Below are positions 25,779-34,416 of a DNA stretch of 64,000 nt, in pieces (position 1 is the stretch's first letter; each line of letters opens with the position of its first letter). Under the pieces are notes generated by a model. It was not told the origin of the DNA. It was given only the letters and a program-made list of their open reading frames with translations, and did not search any database. The DNA is from Paraflavitalea sp. CAU 1676 (GTDB lineage: Bacteria; Bacteroidota; Bacteroidia; Chitinophagales; Chitinophagaceae): the NCBI RefSeq assembly GCF_029223285.1, contig NZ_JARHUJ010000004.1:434001-498000 (forward strand). The letters are read 5' to 3'. Made by a program: the position numbers and the translations under genes.

Positions 25779-26858
25779 ATGGCAGAAACAATATTCAGTT
25801 ACGCAAGGTTGGTCGAATTTACCAAAGCGATATTCATAAAGATCGGTTGCTCCGAAGCAGATGCCGATATCGCTACGAAAGTGTTGCTATCGGCCGACCT
25901 GCGTGGCGTAGACTCACATGGCGTGGCCCGCCTCACCGGTTATGTTCGCCTGTGGGAGGCAAAGCGTGCAAATACGCAGCCCAATATCCGCATCATTCAC
26001 GAAACACCCTCTACTGCGGTAGTAGATGGCGATGGCGGCCTCGGACTGGTCGTAGCGCCTTTTGCCATGCAGGTAGCCATCGATAAAGCAAAACAGGTGG
26101 GCACCGGTTGGGTAAGCGTGCAAAACAGCAACCACTTCGGTATAGCAGGCTATCATGCTATGATGGCGCTGCAACAGGATATGATCGGCATCGCGATGAC
26201 CAATGCAAGTCCCCTGGTAGCGCCAACCTTCTCGGTAGAGCGCCTGCTGGGCACCAATCCCATCTGCGTGGCAATACCCGCCGGAGAAGAGCCAGCCTTC
26301 GTAGCAGACCTGGCTACCACCACGGCCGCCAATGGCAAGTTGGAAATACTACAGCGCAAGAGTAAAGAAACACCATCGGGCTGGGTGCAGGACAAAAACG
26401 GACAGCCTTCTACCAATCCGCACGAACTGAAATCCGGCGGCGCCTTACTACCCCTCGGTGGAGACCGCGAGCACGGTAGCCACAAGGGATATGCGCTCGG
26501 CGCCGTAGTCGATATATTCTCGGCCGTGCTGAGCGGCGCCAACTATGGCCCCTGGGTACCTCCTTTCCCCGCATATGTACCAATGCCCACCGAAATGCCC
26601 GGCAATGGGATCGGTCACTTCTTTGGTGCCATGCGTGTAGACGCCTTCAGGCCCGCTGATGATTTCAAATTCCACATGGATAAATGGATACGTCGCTTCC
26701 GCAGCGCAACACCGGTGGCCGGCGAAGAAAAAGTATTGATACCGGGCGACCCTGAACGCGAAATGGAAACCAGCCGCCTGCAGGAAGGCATTCCGTTGCT
26801 GGACGTCGTAGCTGAAGACCTTACCTCGTTGGGCCAAAAGTTCGGTGTTACCCTGTAG
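25779..26858 (+). CDS. Ldh family oxidoreductase (malate/L-lactate dehydrogenase type 2)
   Basis: 359 residues, normal for this NAD(P)-dependent family, which is unrelated to classical LDH/MDH. Seen: GVDSHGVARL with the catalytic His near residue 47, QNSNHFGIAGYHAM near 118, TNASPLVAPT and LLGTNPICVAIPA, DLATTTAANGKLE and GSHKGYALGAVVDIFSAVLSG. It should oxidise a 2-hydroxyacid such as malate, lactate or ureidoglycolate; substrate not determinable. Single gene, 26 bp downstream of a TAGCTTGCGCC promoter-like element. Confidence 0.92.
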   Translation: MAETIFSYARLVEFTKAIFIKIGCSEADADIATKVLLSADLRGVDSHGVARLTGYVRLWEAKRANTQPNIRIIHETPSTAVVDGDGGLGLVVAPFAMQVAIDKAKQVGTGWVSVQNSNHFGIAGYHAMMALQQDMIGIAMTNASPLVAPTFSVERLLGTNPICVAIPAGEEPAFVADLATTTAANGKLEILQRKSKETPSGWVQDKNGQPSTNPHELKSGGALLPLGGDREHGSHKGYALGAVVDIFSAVLSGANYGPWVPPFPAYVPMPTEMPGNGIGHFFGAMRVDAFRPADDFKFHMDKWIRRFRSATPVAGEEKVLIPGDPEREMETSRLQEGIPLLDVVAEDLTSLGQKFGVTL

Positions 26859-27033
26859 GGCAGCACTTCACGCTATCGTAAAACGGATTACCCATCGGGC
26901 AGGAGAGGTCATAATACCCTGATTATCGACTTTATAGATAGACTAAAGAAGCGAGGTTCAAAAAGGCCCTGAGGATTCTTGCCGGATAAGTCCGGGATTT
27001 CCTAAATAAGGGGTCCGAAATGGCATTCTCCCT

Positions 27034-27041
27034 TATCTTTG
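27034..27041 (+). promoter_or_regulatory. -7 element of the aspartate kinase gene
   Basis: TATCTTTG is an exact TAnnTTTG match, followed by CGCC. Transcription would begin near 27048, giving a ~60-nt leader that includes a small hairpin (TCCGC-cagta-GCGGA, 27078-27092) just before the AGGAG-like ribosome site. Confidence 0.55.
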
Positions 27042-27107
27042 CGCCTGCTTTGCAAAATTATTTTCCCACTAAAAAACTCCGCCAGTAGCGGAACAGGAGA
27101 GTAAACC

Positions 27108-28430
27108 ATGAAAATTATGAAATTCGGCGGTACCTCGGTAGGTAAGCCGGAGCGTATGCATCAGGTGGCAGAACTGATCACCAAAGATGCAGAATCCAAG
27201 ATCGTAGTGTTGAGCGCCCTTAGTGGAACAACCAATTCACTGGTTGCTATCGGCGACGCGATGGCTTCAGGCGATCGTGAAACAGCCAAACAACAGATTG
27301 ATAAACTGGAAGCTCATTACCAGGCATTTATTCCCGAACTGGTGAAGACCGATGCTGCCCGCGCCAAGGCAAAGGCCATCATTGCAGAGCATTTCGAATT
27401 TCTGACCATCATACTCAAGATATCATTCAGCGAAGCGTTGAGCAAGGACATCCTGGCCCAGGGCGAGCTGCTTTCTACCAAACTCTTCAGTGTGTACCTC
27501 GGCGAAAAGGGTATCGACCATGCCCTGCTGCCTGCACTGGAATTCATGAGCATCGACATCCACGATGAGCCGCAGGTGTCTGCTATCAGAGCCAAACTGA
27601 TGCCCATCCTGGAGCAAAACAAAGACAAGAAACTCTTCATCACACAAGGCTATATCTGTCGCAACGTACGCGGTGAGGTAGATAACCTGAAGCGTGGTGG
27701 CAGTGATTATACAGCATCCCTGGTGGCAGCTGCCGTGAATGCATCCGTATGCGAGATCTGGACAGATATCGACGGCATGCACAACAACGACCCCCGGGTT
27801 GTAAAGAAAACGGTTGCCATCGAGCAACTGAGCTTCGAAGAAGCAGCCGAGCTGGCTTACTTCGGCGCCAAGATCCTGCACCCCACCTGTATATGGCCCG
27901 CACAACAACAGAAAGTGCCGGTGAAACTGTTGAACACCATGCAGCCCGAAGCGGCCGGCACCGTGATCACCCAGGAAGCCGGTTCTGTAGGCGTAAAAGC
28001 GGTGGCCGCTAAGGATGGCATCATCGCCATCAATATCAAAAGCAGCCGCATGCTGCTGGCATATGGGTTCCTCCGCAAGATCTTCGAAGTGTTCGAGAAA
28101 TACCGTACGCCCATCGATATGATCACCACCTCCGAAGTGGCTGTGTCTGTTACCATCGATAGTGGTACGCACCTCAAAGCGATCGTCAAAGAACTGGAAC
28201 CCTTCGGCACCATCGAAGTGGAGCAGGATCATACCATCATCTCCGTAGTAGGTAACGAAATTGCGCAAACGCAAAACGTACTGAGCAGGCTGTTTGAAGC
28301 CCTCACACCCGTACCCGTGCGGATGGTTAGCTACGGCGGCAGCAAGCACAACGTATCCATCCTGCTGCCTTCTTCCTTCAAAACTCAGACCCTGCAATTG
28401 TTGAACAAGGGACTGTTTGGTTTGGAATAA
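27108..28430 (+). CDS. lysC: Aspartate kinase
   Basis: 440 residues: an N-terminal amino-acid-kinase domain (start MKIMKFGGTSVG, the KFGGTSV signature) and two C-terminal ACT domains from about residue 300 (IINIKSSRMLL, then TIISVVGNEIAQ). It phosphorylates aspartate, the entry step to lysine, threonine, methionine and diaminopimelate. The ACT domains indicate feedback control, probably by lysine and/or threonine. It is monofunctional, with no homoserine dehydrogenase fused. The pathway partners are not nearby. A strong terminator closes the gene, so it is transcribed alone. Confidence 0.95.
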   Translation: MKIMKFGGTSVGKPERMHQVAELITKDAESKIVVLSALSGTTNSLVAIGDAMASGDRETAKQQIDKLEAHYQAFIPELVKTDAARAKAKAIIAEHFEFLTIILKISFSEALSKDILAQGELLSTKLFSVYLGEKGIDHALLPALEFMSIDIHDEPQVSAIRAKLMPILEQNKDKKLFITQGYICRNVRGEVDNLKRGGSDYTASLVAAAVNASVCEIWTDIDGMHNNDPRVVKKTVAIEQLSFEEAAELAYFGAKILHPTCIWPAQQQKVPVKLLNTMQPEAAGTVITQEAGSVGVKAVAAKDGIIAINIKSSRMLLAYGFLRKIFEVFEKYRTPIDMITTSEVAVSVTIDSGTHLKAIVKELEPFGTIEVEQDHTIISVVGNEIAQTQNVLSRLFEALTPVPVRMVSYGGSKHNVSILLPSSFKTQTLQLLNKGLFGLE

Positions 28431-28456
28431 GCCATAGATTGTAAAATTCTATCATA

Positions 28457-28498
28457 AAGCGTTGGGAGTGGCATTTGTCATCCCAACGCTTATTTTTT
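28457..28498 (+). terminator. Terminator of the aspartate kinase gene
   Basis: AAGCGTTGGGA / TCCCAACGCTT, a perfect 11-bp stem with a 13-nt loop, followed by ATTTTTT. Confidence 0.92.
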
Positions 28499-28644
28499 GT
28501 CCCTGCCAATCACTCCCTGATATATTATACATTTTACTACTGTAGTCCGTAGTTGTACGGGGTAAATGGGTAGGGTTACGATAATATTTGGTGTAAACTA
28601 TCTCCAAACAATCTGTTTTATTATCTTAGCCCCATTGAACAAAC

Positions 28645-28694
28645 CCGGCCTATTAAGGCGACCCCGCATCAACACCGGGGCGCAGCCTAACCGG
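28645..28694 (+). ncRNA. Structured 5' leader of unknown class
   Basis: Three nested pairings lie in the leader of the CarboxypepD_reg gene: CCGG (28645-28648) with CCGG (28691-28694), AGGC (28656-28659) with GCCT (28685-28688), and CCCCG (28662-28666) with CGGGG (28676-28680). A TATCTTAG box at 28622-28629 would start transcription just before them. It does not match a riboswitch I know. It may be a regulatory leader or simple mRNA structure. Confidence 0.4.
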
Positions 28695-28720
28695 TTATTA
28701 CCTTACCTTACAGCATACCA

Positions 28721-29980
28721 TTGAAAAACATTTTTTATAGTACACGGATTGCCTGCTTCCTGTTGTTGTTTGCCCTGAATTCCCCCGCACAGGAGCGTAA
28801 CCGCATTTCAGGTACTGTAATTAATGCTACCACCCATCAACCCATCGCCAGCGCCAGCATCTTCATCAGCGGTACCACCAGCGGTACCATGAGCAATGCA
28901 TCGGGCCATTTCGTGTTGAATAATGTACCAGCCAAAGGTTCTTTCGAATTGGTTATCTCCTCCATCGGTTTCAATACCTACGTCCATCCTTATAATGCAG
29001 ATACATTACCATTAACCCTTCGCCTGAACATGACGCCGAAAGCAACAGAACTTGAATCTGTAGTGGTGGAGCCCTGGGAAAAGGATGGATGGGCCAAGTG
29101 GGGAAAGCTGTTTACGGAAAGTTTTGTGGGCACAATAGCCGCTTCCAAAAATTGCGAAATCAAAAACAAGAAGGCGCTGCGGTTCCGTTTTTCCCGTAAG
29201 ACCAACGTATTGATAGCGGTTGCTGACGAACCCCTGATCATTGAGAATAAAGCGCTGGGATATCGTATTAAGTATACGCTTGAAGATTATATATGCAACA
29301 TGAAAGAGCGTACCCTCTTGTATGTTGGGTACACCCTGTTTGAAGACATGGTGGAGGCAGGTGAAAAGGTGCCCCGCCGGTTGGCCTCCAACCGGAAACA
29401 CGCTTACAACGGCTCCATTATGCACTTCATGCGATCATTGTATAATAATACGCTGGCGCAGGATGGATTTGAAGTGCAACGGCTGATCAAAGAGCCTAAC
29501 CTGGAAAAAGAGCGGGTAAAGAAAGAATACCAGTCGTTGTGGCGAAGAAATATCGGCACCGGTAGCCGGATGATCATGCGTCCCGGCGATGGTATAAGAA
29601 TTGTGAGCGATTCATCAGCCTATTATTCCAGCATTTTACGACAGGAAGATTTTATCAACGTCATTAACCCTGTATTATTAACTGCAGATAGCCTCATGTC
29701 GCAACGTGACTCGAGTATCGTGATGTATTTCCCCAATTACTTGTATGTGACTTACAAGAAGGGCGAAGAGGAGCAAGAGTTTTTGACAAGGACTGCAGAT
29801 GTTCGCCAACCCGGGCACCAACGTTCGGAGCTTGTATTGTTACAGGGTAATCCGATTCTCGTTGAATCCAGCGGCACATACTATCCGCCCCAGGAATTAT
29901 TTGCCCTGGGTTACTGGGCCTGGAGCGAAAAGATCGCCCACTTGCTGCCGGTAGAATATAATCCCGAACAAAACCGGTAG
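28721..29980 (+). CDS. Exported CarboxypepD_reg-like protein
   Basis: 419 residues. A signal peptide (MKNIFYSTRIACFLLLFALNSPAQ) is followed by a carboxypeptidase-regulatory-like beta-sandwich (residues ~28-105) with the typical ISGTVINATTHQPIASASIFI and GFNTYVHPYNADTLPLTLRL segments. The remaining ~300 residues match no domain I can name; KLFTESFVGT and NPVLLTADSL segments recall Bacteroidota DUF5686-like proteins without the outer-membrane barrel. The start is TTG at 28721; no ATG gives a signal peptide. It is probably surface- or periplasm-located. A structured leader precedes it and a lipoprotein gene follows. Confidence 0.85.
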   Translation: MKNIFYSTRIACFLLLFALNSPAQERNRISGTVINATTHQPIASASIFISGTTSGTMSNASGHFVLNNVPAKGSFELVISSIGFNTYVHPYNADTLPLTLRLNMTPKATELESVVVEPWEKDGWAKWGKLFTESFVGTIAASKNCEIKNKKALRFRFSRKTNVLIAVADEPLIIENKALGYRIKYTLEDYICNMKERTLLYVGYTLFEDMVEAGEKVPRRLASNRKHAYNGSIMHFMRSLYNNTLAQDGFEVQRLIKEPNLEKERVKKEYQSLWRRNIGTGSRMIMRPGDGIRIVSDSSAYYSSILRQEDFINVINPVLLTADSLMSQRDSSIVMYFPNYLYVTYKKGEEEQEFLTRTADVRQPGHQRSELVLLQGNPILVESSGTYYPPQELFALGYWAWSEKIAHLLPVEYNPEQNR

Positions 29981-30033
29981 CTTGCCGCAAGCTCAATCAG
30001 TCAAATTGTATTAACGCTTCATATTTAATCCCC

Positions 30034-30819
30034 ATGTTCCATATCCTAAGATCAATCGTTGCAATGTTAGTGGTGATGTCTTGCCTGCTGATGGGAGGAT
30101 GCGCCAGTGAAAGAGACCTCCTGAGCAAAGTGTGGTTCTATACCTTCGATGATTCCAAAAGCAATGATGCTTCCGGCGATCCCACACTTACCCCCAACAA
30201 CTTCATCAATCTTCAAACCGACGGTCATTATACAGCCGACCTGGAAGGCTTTCACTACGGTACTTGGGTCATGGCCGATGATGCCGTAATACTCACCGCG
30301 ACCGATAAGAAGATACGGCGTATCGGGTTGGAGAAGATCATGCCCAATGAGATTACGGTCGATGTGGAGCCGGGTAATAACGACAAATCATCGTACCGGT
30401 TCGAGGGCAGTAAGAATAATTTCCCCGATGACGAGAACCCTTTCTCGCTGGTCAACAATAAGTGGCGGATAAAGGCAACGCACAAGGAAAGCGACAAAGA
30501 GATCGTTGAACGGTTGAAGAACCATTTCAGGTATTGGGAAAAGTATTTTGCCTGGGGCCTCAAGGTTGAAAAGACCACCCTCGACGTACGCAGCCTGCGC
30601 GGACCGTTAAAGATGTATGGCAATGGCTTTGAATTGGTGCCGCTGGAAGACTGGTCGACCGAATGGGCCGATACTTTTTACGATCAGCAGGATCGCGAAC
30701 GTGCCTGGAAAGAGCTGGAATATTTCTTCATTCACGAGCGCATAGCCTGGGCAAAATCCGATAACCGGTTCAAGATGTTCGTTTCTGCCTTTCAGCAGTT
30801 GCAAAATAAAATGGATTGA
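30034..30819 (+). CDS. Predicted lipoprotein, unknown function
   Basis: 261 residues with an N-terminal lipoprotein signal: a hydrophobic core (IVAMLVVMSCLL) and lipobox LMGGC ending at Cys24. After cleavage the mature protein would start at that cysteine and be lipid-anchored. The body begins LLSKVWFYTFDD and contains GTWVMADDAVILTATDKK, a pattern seen in Bacteroidota lipocalin-like (DUF4923/DUF5004-type) proteins, followed by a helical C-terminal region. No family is assigned with confidence. It lies 53 bp downstream of the CarboxypepD_reg gene. Confidence 0.82.
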   Translation: MFHILRSIVAMLVVMSCLLMGGCASERDLLSKVWFYTFDDSKSNDASGDPTLTPNNFINLQTDGHYTADLEGFHYGTWVMADDAVILTATDKKIRRIGLEKIMPNEITVDVEPGNNDKSSYRFEGSKNNFPDDENPFSLVNNKWRIKATHKESDKEIVERLKNHFRYWEKYFAWGLKVEKTTLDVRSLRGPLKMYGNGFELVPLEDWSTEWADTFYDQQDRERAWKELEYFFIHERIAWAKSDNRFKMFVSAFQQLQNKMD

Positions 30820-30837
30820 CGAAGCGCCAATCCATTT
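30809..30837. terminator. Hairpin between convergent genes, probable terminator
   Basis: AAATGGATTG / CAATCCATTT, a 10-bp stem with a 9-nt loop, overlapping the stop of the lipoprotein gene and facing the esterase gene. T-rich sequence follows on the minus strand. Confidence 0.55.
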
Positions 30838-30861
30838 CAAATATCTTCCTGAATGGTATGT

Positions 30862-31797
30862 TTAATGCAGCCACTTGTTCTTCTTCATCCACTCCGCCAG
30901 CAGGTTCATCCAATCTACGTCGCTGGTTTTATTGATCATACCGAAACCGTGTCCGCCTTTTTCATATAAATAAATTGCTGAAGGCACTTTGTTCTTTTGA
31001 AGAGCGTCATAGAAAAGTTGGCTGTTTTGCACAACCACCGTTTTGTCGTCCTTGGCATGCACCAGGAAGGTGGGCGGCGTGTATTTCGTTACCTGCAATT
31101 CGTTGGAGTATAGGGTAACCTTTTCAGCCGATGGATGCTCGCCCAGCAGTTTAGTACGCGATCCTTTGTGTGCCAGGCTATCGGAAAAGCTGATCACCGG
31201 GTAAATGAGGATCATGAAGTCGGGCCGCAGGGGCATCTTCTTCGAAACCTTCTTATAAGGCTGATCATTCACGTAATCGTATTGAAAATGGGTACCGGTG
31301 GTAGACACCAGGTGTCCGCCTGCCGAGAAACCCATAATGCCCACCTTATGGGGATCGATATTCCATTCTTTGGCTTTTTGCCTTACGACCATCAGGGCCT
31401 TTTGGGCATCCTGGAGCGGACCGATCTCTTTATTGACCATCGTGGTATCGTTGGGCAGGCGGTACTTGAGTACGATGGCGGTTACCCCCATTTCATTGAA
31501 TTTCTTCGCCACATCCGAGCCTTCATGGCTCGCCGCCAGTATAGAGTAGCCGCCGCCGGGGCAAACGATTACGGCCGTGCCGTTTGCTTTCTCTTTGGGG
31601 GCCTCGTAAACCGTGAGTGTAGGCCTCGTAACATAGCTGATGCGGAGTTTATTGTCATTGGGCCCTATCACCGCGCTTTCCTTATCGGTAGTAGGTTTTG
31701 AGTTGATGATGCTGTCTTCGTACAGAGGGATCGTTGTTTGTGCCATGGTAGTGTGTGCAATTGCAAAAAAGGATAAAAGCGCCAGGGAACGTTTCAT
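30862..31797 (-). CDS. Exported alpha/beta hydrolase (esterase-like)
   Basis: 311 residues with a signal peptide ending near MAQ (residues 1-19). The alpha/beta hydrolase core has an oxyanion HGGG-equivalent (VIVCPGGGYS), the nucleophile elbow GFSAGGHLVS with Ser~156, an acid residue in HAKDDKTV, and the catalytic His in EKGGHGFG. This pattern fits the BD-FAE/xylan-esterase-like group, which deacetylates or deferuloylates plant polysaccharides; the natural substrate is not proven. No polysaccharide-utilisation locus (SusC/D) is adjacent. Single gene. Confidence 0.92.
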   Translation of the reverse strand: MKRSLALLSFFAIAHTTMAQTTIPLYEDSIINSKPTTDKESAVIGPNDNKLRISYVTRPTLTVYEAPKEKANGTAVIVCPGGGYSILAASHEGSDVAKKFNEMGVTAIVLKYRLPNDTTMVNKEIGPLQDAQKALMVVRQKAKEWNIDPHKVGIMGFSAGGHLVSTTGTHFQYDYVNDQPYKKVSKKMPLRPDFMILIYPVISFSDSLAHKGSRTKLLGEHPSAEKVTLYSNELQVTKYTPPTFLVHAKDDKTVVVQNSQLFYDALQKNKVPSAIYLYEKGGHGFGMINKTSDVDWMNLLAEWMKKNKWLH

Positions 31798-31925
31798 ATG
31801 GTTGTGTTGATGATCAAATATAAGGCAAAACCAGGCAGTTTTGAAGCGGGAGAAAAAGCTTTAAATGGCGGCGGGCCTTAAGTTTTCTTTTACAGAATAT
31901 TAAGTTAAAGCAGGGGTGAGGGCCA

Positions 31926-31956
31926 TTGACGCATGTAACTTATAGGTATACCTTCA
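31926..31956 (+). promoter_or_regulatory. Promoter-like pair before the small lipoprotein gene
   Basis: TTG at 31926-31928, 20-bp spacer, TACCTTCA (31949-31956; 6 of 8 to TAnnTTTG). Transcription would start near 31963, consistent with the ATG at 31980 being the true start. Confidence 0.45.
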
Positions 31957-31979
31957 GGTCATACAATAAACCAGCGTTT

Positions 31980-32441
31980 ATGAAAAAGCTTTACTCCCTT
32001 TCAACATTGTTTGTGGTGCTGATCCTCTTCACCGGATGTAGCAAAGATATTCTGAAACCCTACGATGATCGTATTGAAGGTGTGTGGGAGCTCACCGATG
32101 TAGACAAAGTAGGCTTTGGCAGCACCAACCTCAACTTTACCGGTGGACGCTTTACTTTTTACGGCAATGGCAGAACAGAATACGAAGATGGATATGGGGG
32201 ATTTTATGAAGGCCGCTGGGACATCCGCAAGCGGAACATTCCTGACTGTTATACCGATGAATATGGTAACTCGGCTTGCGATGGCCGGTATGTGAGAACG
32301 CTTTCGATCAACGTGACCGATTTTGCGACGCACGATGTCCGGGCTGAGTTTTTTGATGAGATCGTATTCACCGGTACCAACCGGTTCAAGGCATACCTCT
32401 ACGACGGCGGCAGAACCTACGTGTTCCGCTTCAGGAGGTAG
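31980..32441 (+). CDS. Small predicted lipoprotein, lipocalin-like
   Basis: 153 residues. Start MKKLYSLSTLFVVLILFTGCSKD gives a lipoprotein signal with Cys20 in lipobox LFTGC. The mature part is beta-rich: GVWELTDVDKVGFGSTN, FYGNGRTEYEDGYGGFYEGRWDIRKR and FKAYLYDGGRTYVFRFRR, the layout of Bacteroidota lipocalin-like surface lipoproteins. A pair of cysteines (DCYTDEYGNSAC) in the middle may be disulfide-bonded after export. Function unknown. The in-frame codon at 31926 is rejected because it overlaps the promoter. A strong terminator follows. Confidence 0.82.
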   Translation: MKKLYSLSTLFVVLILFTGCSKDILKPYDDRIEGVWELTDVDKVGFGSTNLNFTGGRFTFYGNGRTEYEDGYGGFYEGRWDIRKRNIPDCYTDEYGNSACDGRYVRTLSINVTDFATHDVRAEFFDEIVFTGTNRFKAYLYDGGRTYVFRFRR

Positions 32442-32471
32442 TTAAACAGATTCTCGGCTGCTCGTTCAAAC

Positions 32472-32503
32472 AGGGCGGAGGAGGGATCCTTCGCCCTTTT
32501 TTT
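32472..32503 (+). terminator. Terminator of the small lipoprotein gene
   Basis: AGGGCGGAGGA / TCCTTCGCCCT (11-bp stem, one G-T wobble, 4-nt loop) followed by T7. Confidence 0.95.
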
Positions 32504-32552
32504 GCGTTAAAACACTGACCTGGATTTTGCTACAACTGAAAATGATTTGCAC

Positions 32553-32583
32553 TTGCAGGTTAGGTATTTTACCCATATCTTTT
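32553..32583 (+). promoter_or_regulatory. Promoter of the small membrane-protein pair
   Basis: TTG at 32553-32555, 20-bp spacer, TATCTTTT at 32576-32583 (7 of 8, with a G following). Expected start near 32590, 24 nt before the ATG at 32614. Confidence 0.6.
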
Positions 32584-32613
32584 GGAGCTCATTTAAACCA
32601 CTAAATCAATAGT

Positions 32614-32790
32614 ATGAGGTCCTTGTTAGCTTTCCTGCTTACAATCAATTTGATAATTTTATTCCTCGAAATAGTTGTGATGGCTATAAACCCAAGAGCT
32701 TTCGACCAAGTAGTATTTGCAGTTTCTATGATCGGCAGTATCTGGCTTGCAACTACGATATATAATAAAACAACCCCAAATAACAGTTAA
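32614..32790 (+). CDS. Very small membrane protein (58 aa)
   Basis: ATG to TAA gives 58 residues. Two hydrophobic stretches fill most of it: LLAFLLTINLIILFLEIVVM at the N-terminus and VVFAVSMIGSIWLATTIY after a short AINPRAFDQ turn, then a polar tail (NKTTPNNS). Charge placement suggests a helical hairpin with both ends in the cytoplasm. It has a good promoter and is followed 10 bp later by another gene of the same kind. Similar small hairpins occur in stress and envelope complexes, but I do not recognise this family. Confidence 0.6.
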   Translation: MRSLLAFLLTINLIILFLEIVVMAINPRAFDQVVFAVSMIGSIWLATTIYNKTTPNNS

Positions 32791-32800
32791 CCCCTCTTGT

Positions 32801-32965
32801 ATGACAAACATAATGGCCAACTTATTGGTTGGCAACCTGGGTATTGCTGTTTTTTCTCTTGTAAAATTGTACTATAAACCGGAAGAATGGGTGTGGACCA
32901 TTGTCTTTGCGATCAGCATGGTCTGTTCTGTTTGGATCGCCGTAAAGGATCCAAACAAGAAGTAG
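32801..32965 (+). CDS. Very small membrane protein (54 aa)
   Basis: 54 residues from ATG 32801. Two hydrophobic segments (MANLLVGNLGIAVFSLVKLY and WVWTIVFAISMVCSVWIAV) flank a KPEEW turn, with a charged KDPNKK tail. The layout mirrors the 58-residue protein encoded 10 bp upstream, so the two are likely co-translated and may form a small heteromeric hairpin complex. The in-frame codon at 32747 lies inside the upstream gene and is less likely. Function unknown. Confidence 0.6.
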   Translation: MTNIMANLLVGNLGIAVFSLVKLYYKPEEWVWTIVFAISMVCSVWIAVKDPNKK

Positions 32966-32992
32966 CACCCACCGAATTACGACAGCTTATGC

Positions 32993-34126
32993 TTAATTGT
33001 ATTTCTTCAGCAATTGCTCATACAGCCCCTCGATCTGCCGCGTCATCGTGGCCGCACTATACGTGCTGCTGATAGTGGCGCGGGCTTGTCTACCGAGTCG
33101 CTCCCGCAAGGAGGCGTCGGTAAGTTGAATGATTGTTTGGGGCAGCGTATCGTCAAGGGATTCTACGGGTAACAACAACCCATTTACATCGTGGCGGATC
33201 ACTTCCGAAGTTCCATCTACTTTGGTGCCGATGATCGCCTTACCCATGGCCATGGCTTCAAGCAGCCCGATGGGCAATCCTTCCCACAAAGAAGGCAAAA
33301 CGAAGATGTCGGCCGCTGCCAGCACATCCGGTACATCCTGGCGGAAGGGTGCAAAGATCACCTGGTCGGCAATACCGAGTTGCTTTACCATTTCCAGCGC
33401 TTCGGGTTTTTGATCGCCATCGCCTACCATGAGCAGGCGCAGGGAGGGTAACTGCTTCACCGCTTTGGCAAAAGCACTGATTAGCTTCAGGGGCTGCTTT
33501 TGGTGGATAAAACGGGCTACAAATAACACGAGGGTTACGTCGTGGGGAATGCCCAGCTCGCTCCGTACATCTTTGAAAGAACGGGCCGGGTTGAATTTAT
33601 GCTGGTCGATACCATTATTGACCACCACCGACTCAAACCCGCTGAAGTAGTTCTTGCCGGTTTGCTGGTTGGAGGCCGATACGGAAATATTAATGTCGGA
33701 CTTGCGCGTCAGTAACTGCTCACCCATCACCCTCACCTTCTTGATAAGGGGATTTTGGTCGTCGTGGAACGACCAGCCATGGATGGTGTACACCAAAGGC
33801 AATTTGAGCCGCTTGGTAGCCCAGAATACGTTCGAATTGGCGCGGGTGCCATGAGCATGCACCAATTGGATATCGTTGGCCTCAATGAATGATTTTACGC
33901 GTTTCCATTTACCCACATCAAAGGGCTTCTCAGTAAAGATGACCTCCGTTTGAATACCCATCGCCTTCAGCCTGTCTACCATGGGGCCATCGGTAAAAGA
34001 CAACACCACGGGTTCAAAACGGGTCTTGTCCAGGTTCTCTACCAGGCTTAATAAATGGCTTTCGCCGCCGCCGATCTGCCCCTGGCGGATCGTTTGGAGG
34101 ATGCGTATTTTGGGAGGTTGGGTCAT
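32993..34126 (-). CDS. GT4 family glycosyltransferase
   Basis: 377 residues with a GT-B fold. N-terminal domain: IRILQTIRQGQIGGGESHLLSLV with the Gly-rich acceptor loop. C-terminal domain: VLFVARFIHQKQPLKLI, LLMVGDGDQKP, and the donor-binding VLPSLWEGLPIGLLEAMAMG with the E-x7-E motif (the first Glu in WEG, the second in LLEAMA). It would transfer a sugar from a nucleotide donor to a cell-surface glycan. It stands alone here, away from the polysaccharide locus at 55 kb. A TACTTTCG box lies just before the start. Confidence 0.93.
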   Translation of the reverse strand: MTQPPKIRILQTIRQGQIGGGESHLLSLVENLDKTRFEPVVLSFTDGPMVDRLKAMGIQTEVIFTEKPFDVGKWKRVKSFIEANDIQLVHAHGTRANSNVFWATKRLKLPLVYTIHGWSFHDDQNPLIKKVRVMGEQLLTRKSDINISVSASNQQTGKNYFSGFESVVVNNGIDQHKFNPARSFKDVRSELGIPHDVTLVLFVARFIHQKQPLKLISAFAKAVKQLPSLRLLMVGDGDQKPEALEMVKQLGIADQVIFAPFRQDVPDVLAAADIFVLPSLWEGLPIGLLEAMAMGKAIIGTKVDGTSEVIRHDVNGLLLPVESLDDTLPQTIIQLTDASLRERLGRQARATISSTYSAATMTRQIEGLYEQLLKKYN

Positions 34127-34359
34127 ATCGGTTGCGAAAGTAATACAAGCGGGCAGGAAATAAAAGAGGGGAGCCGAAAAGCCCCAGTTAAATGACCAGC
34201 TGCCACGCGGGGTTTCCGCAGCCCCTGTTTAGTGCCTACCAGGCTCACCAGGTGCTCCGAATCGTTCAGCGAAGCACCGCTGAATCGGTCGACTCCCGCC
34301 TTACTCCACCAGCGAATCGCTTGAATGATCACACGTATCTACAGTCGTCAGAAAACGAA

Positions 34360-34387
34360 ACGGGCGCCTCAGCAATGAGGCGCCCGT
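34360..34387 (-). terminator. Terminator of queA
   Basis: ACGGGCGCCTC / GAGGCGCCCGT, an 11-bp perfect stem with a 6-nt loop, then TTCGTTTTC on the minus strand, 30 bp beyond the queA stop. Confidence 0.85.
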
Positions 34388-34416
34388 AGGTATGTTTACC
34401 GGTAAATGCCGGGGTC

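Noticed and set aside
27423-28397. A 324-codon minus-strand frame inside the aspartate kinase gene
   Set aside because: Shadow frame; the plus strand carries the KFGGTSV signature and two ACT domains.
30862-31797. Member of a polysaccharide-utilisation locus
   Set aside because: No SusC/SusD pair, glycoside hydrolase or hybrid regulator lies nearby.
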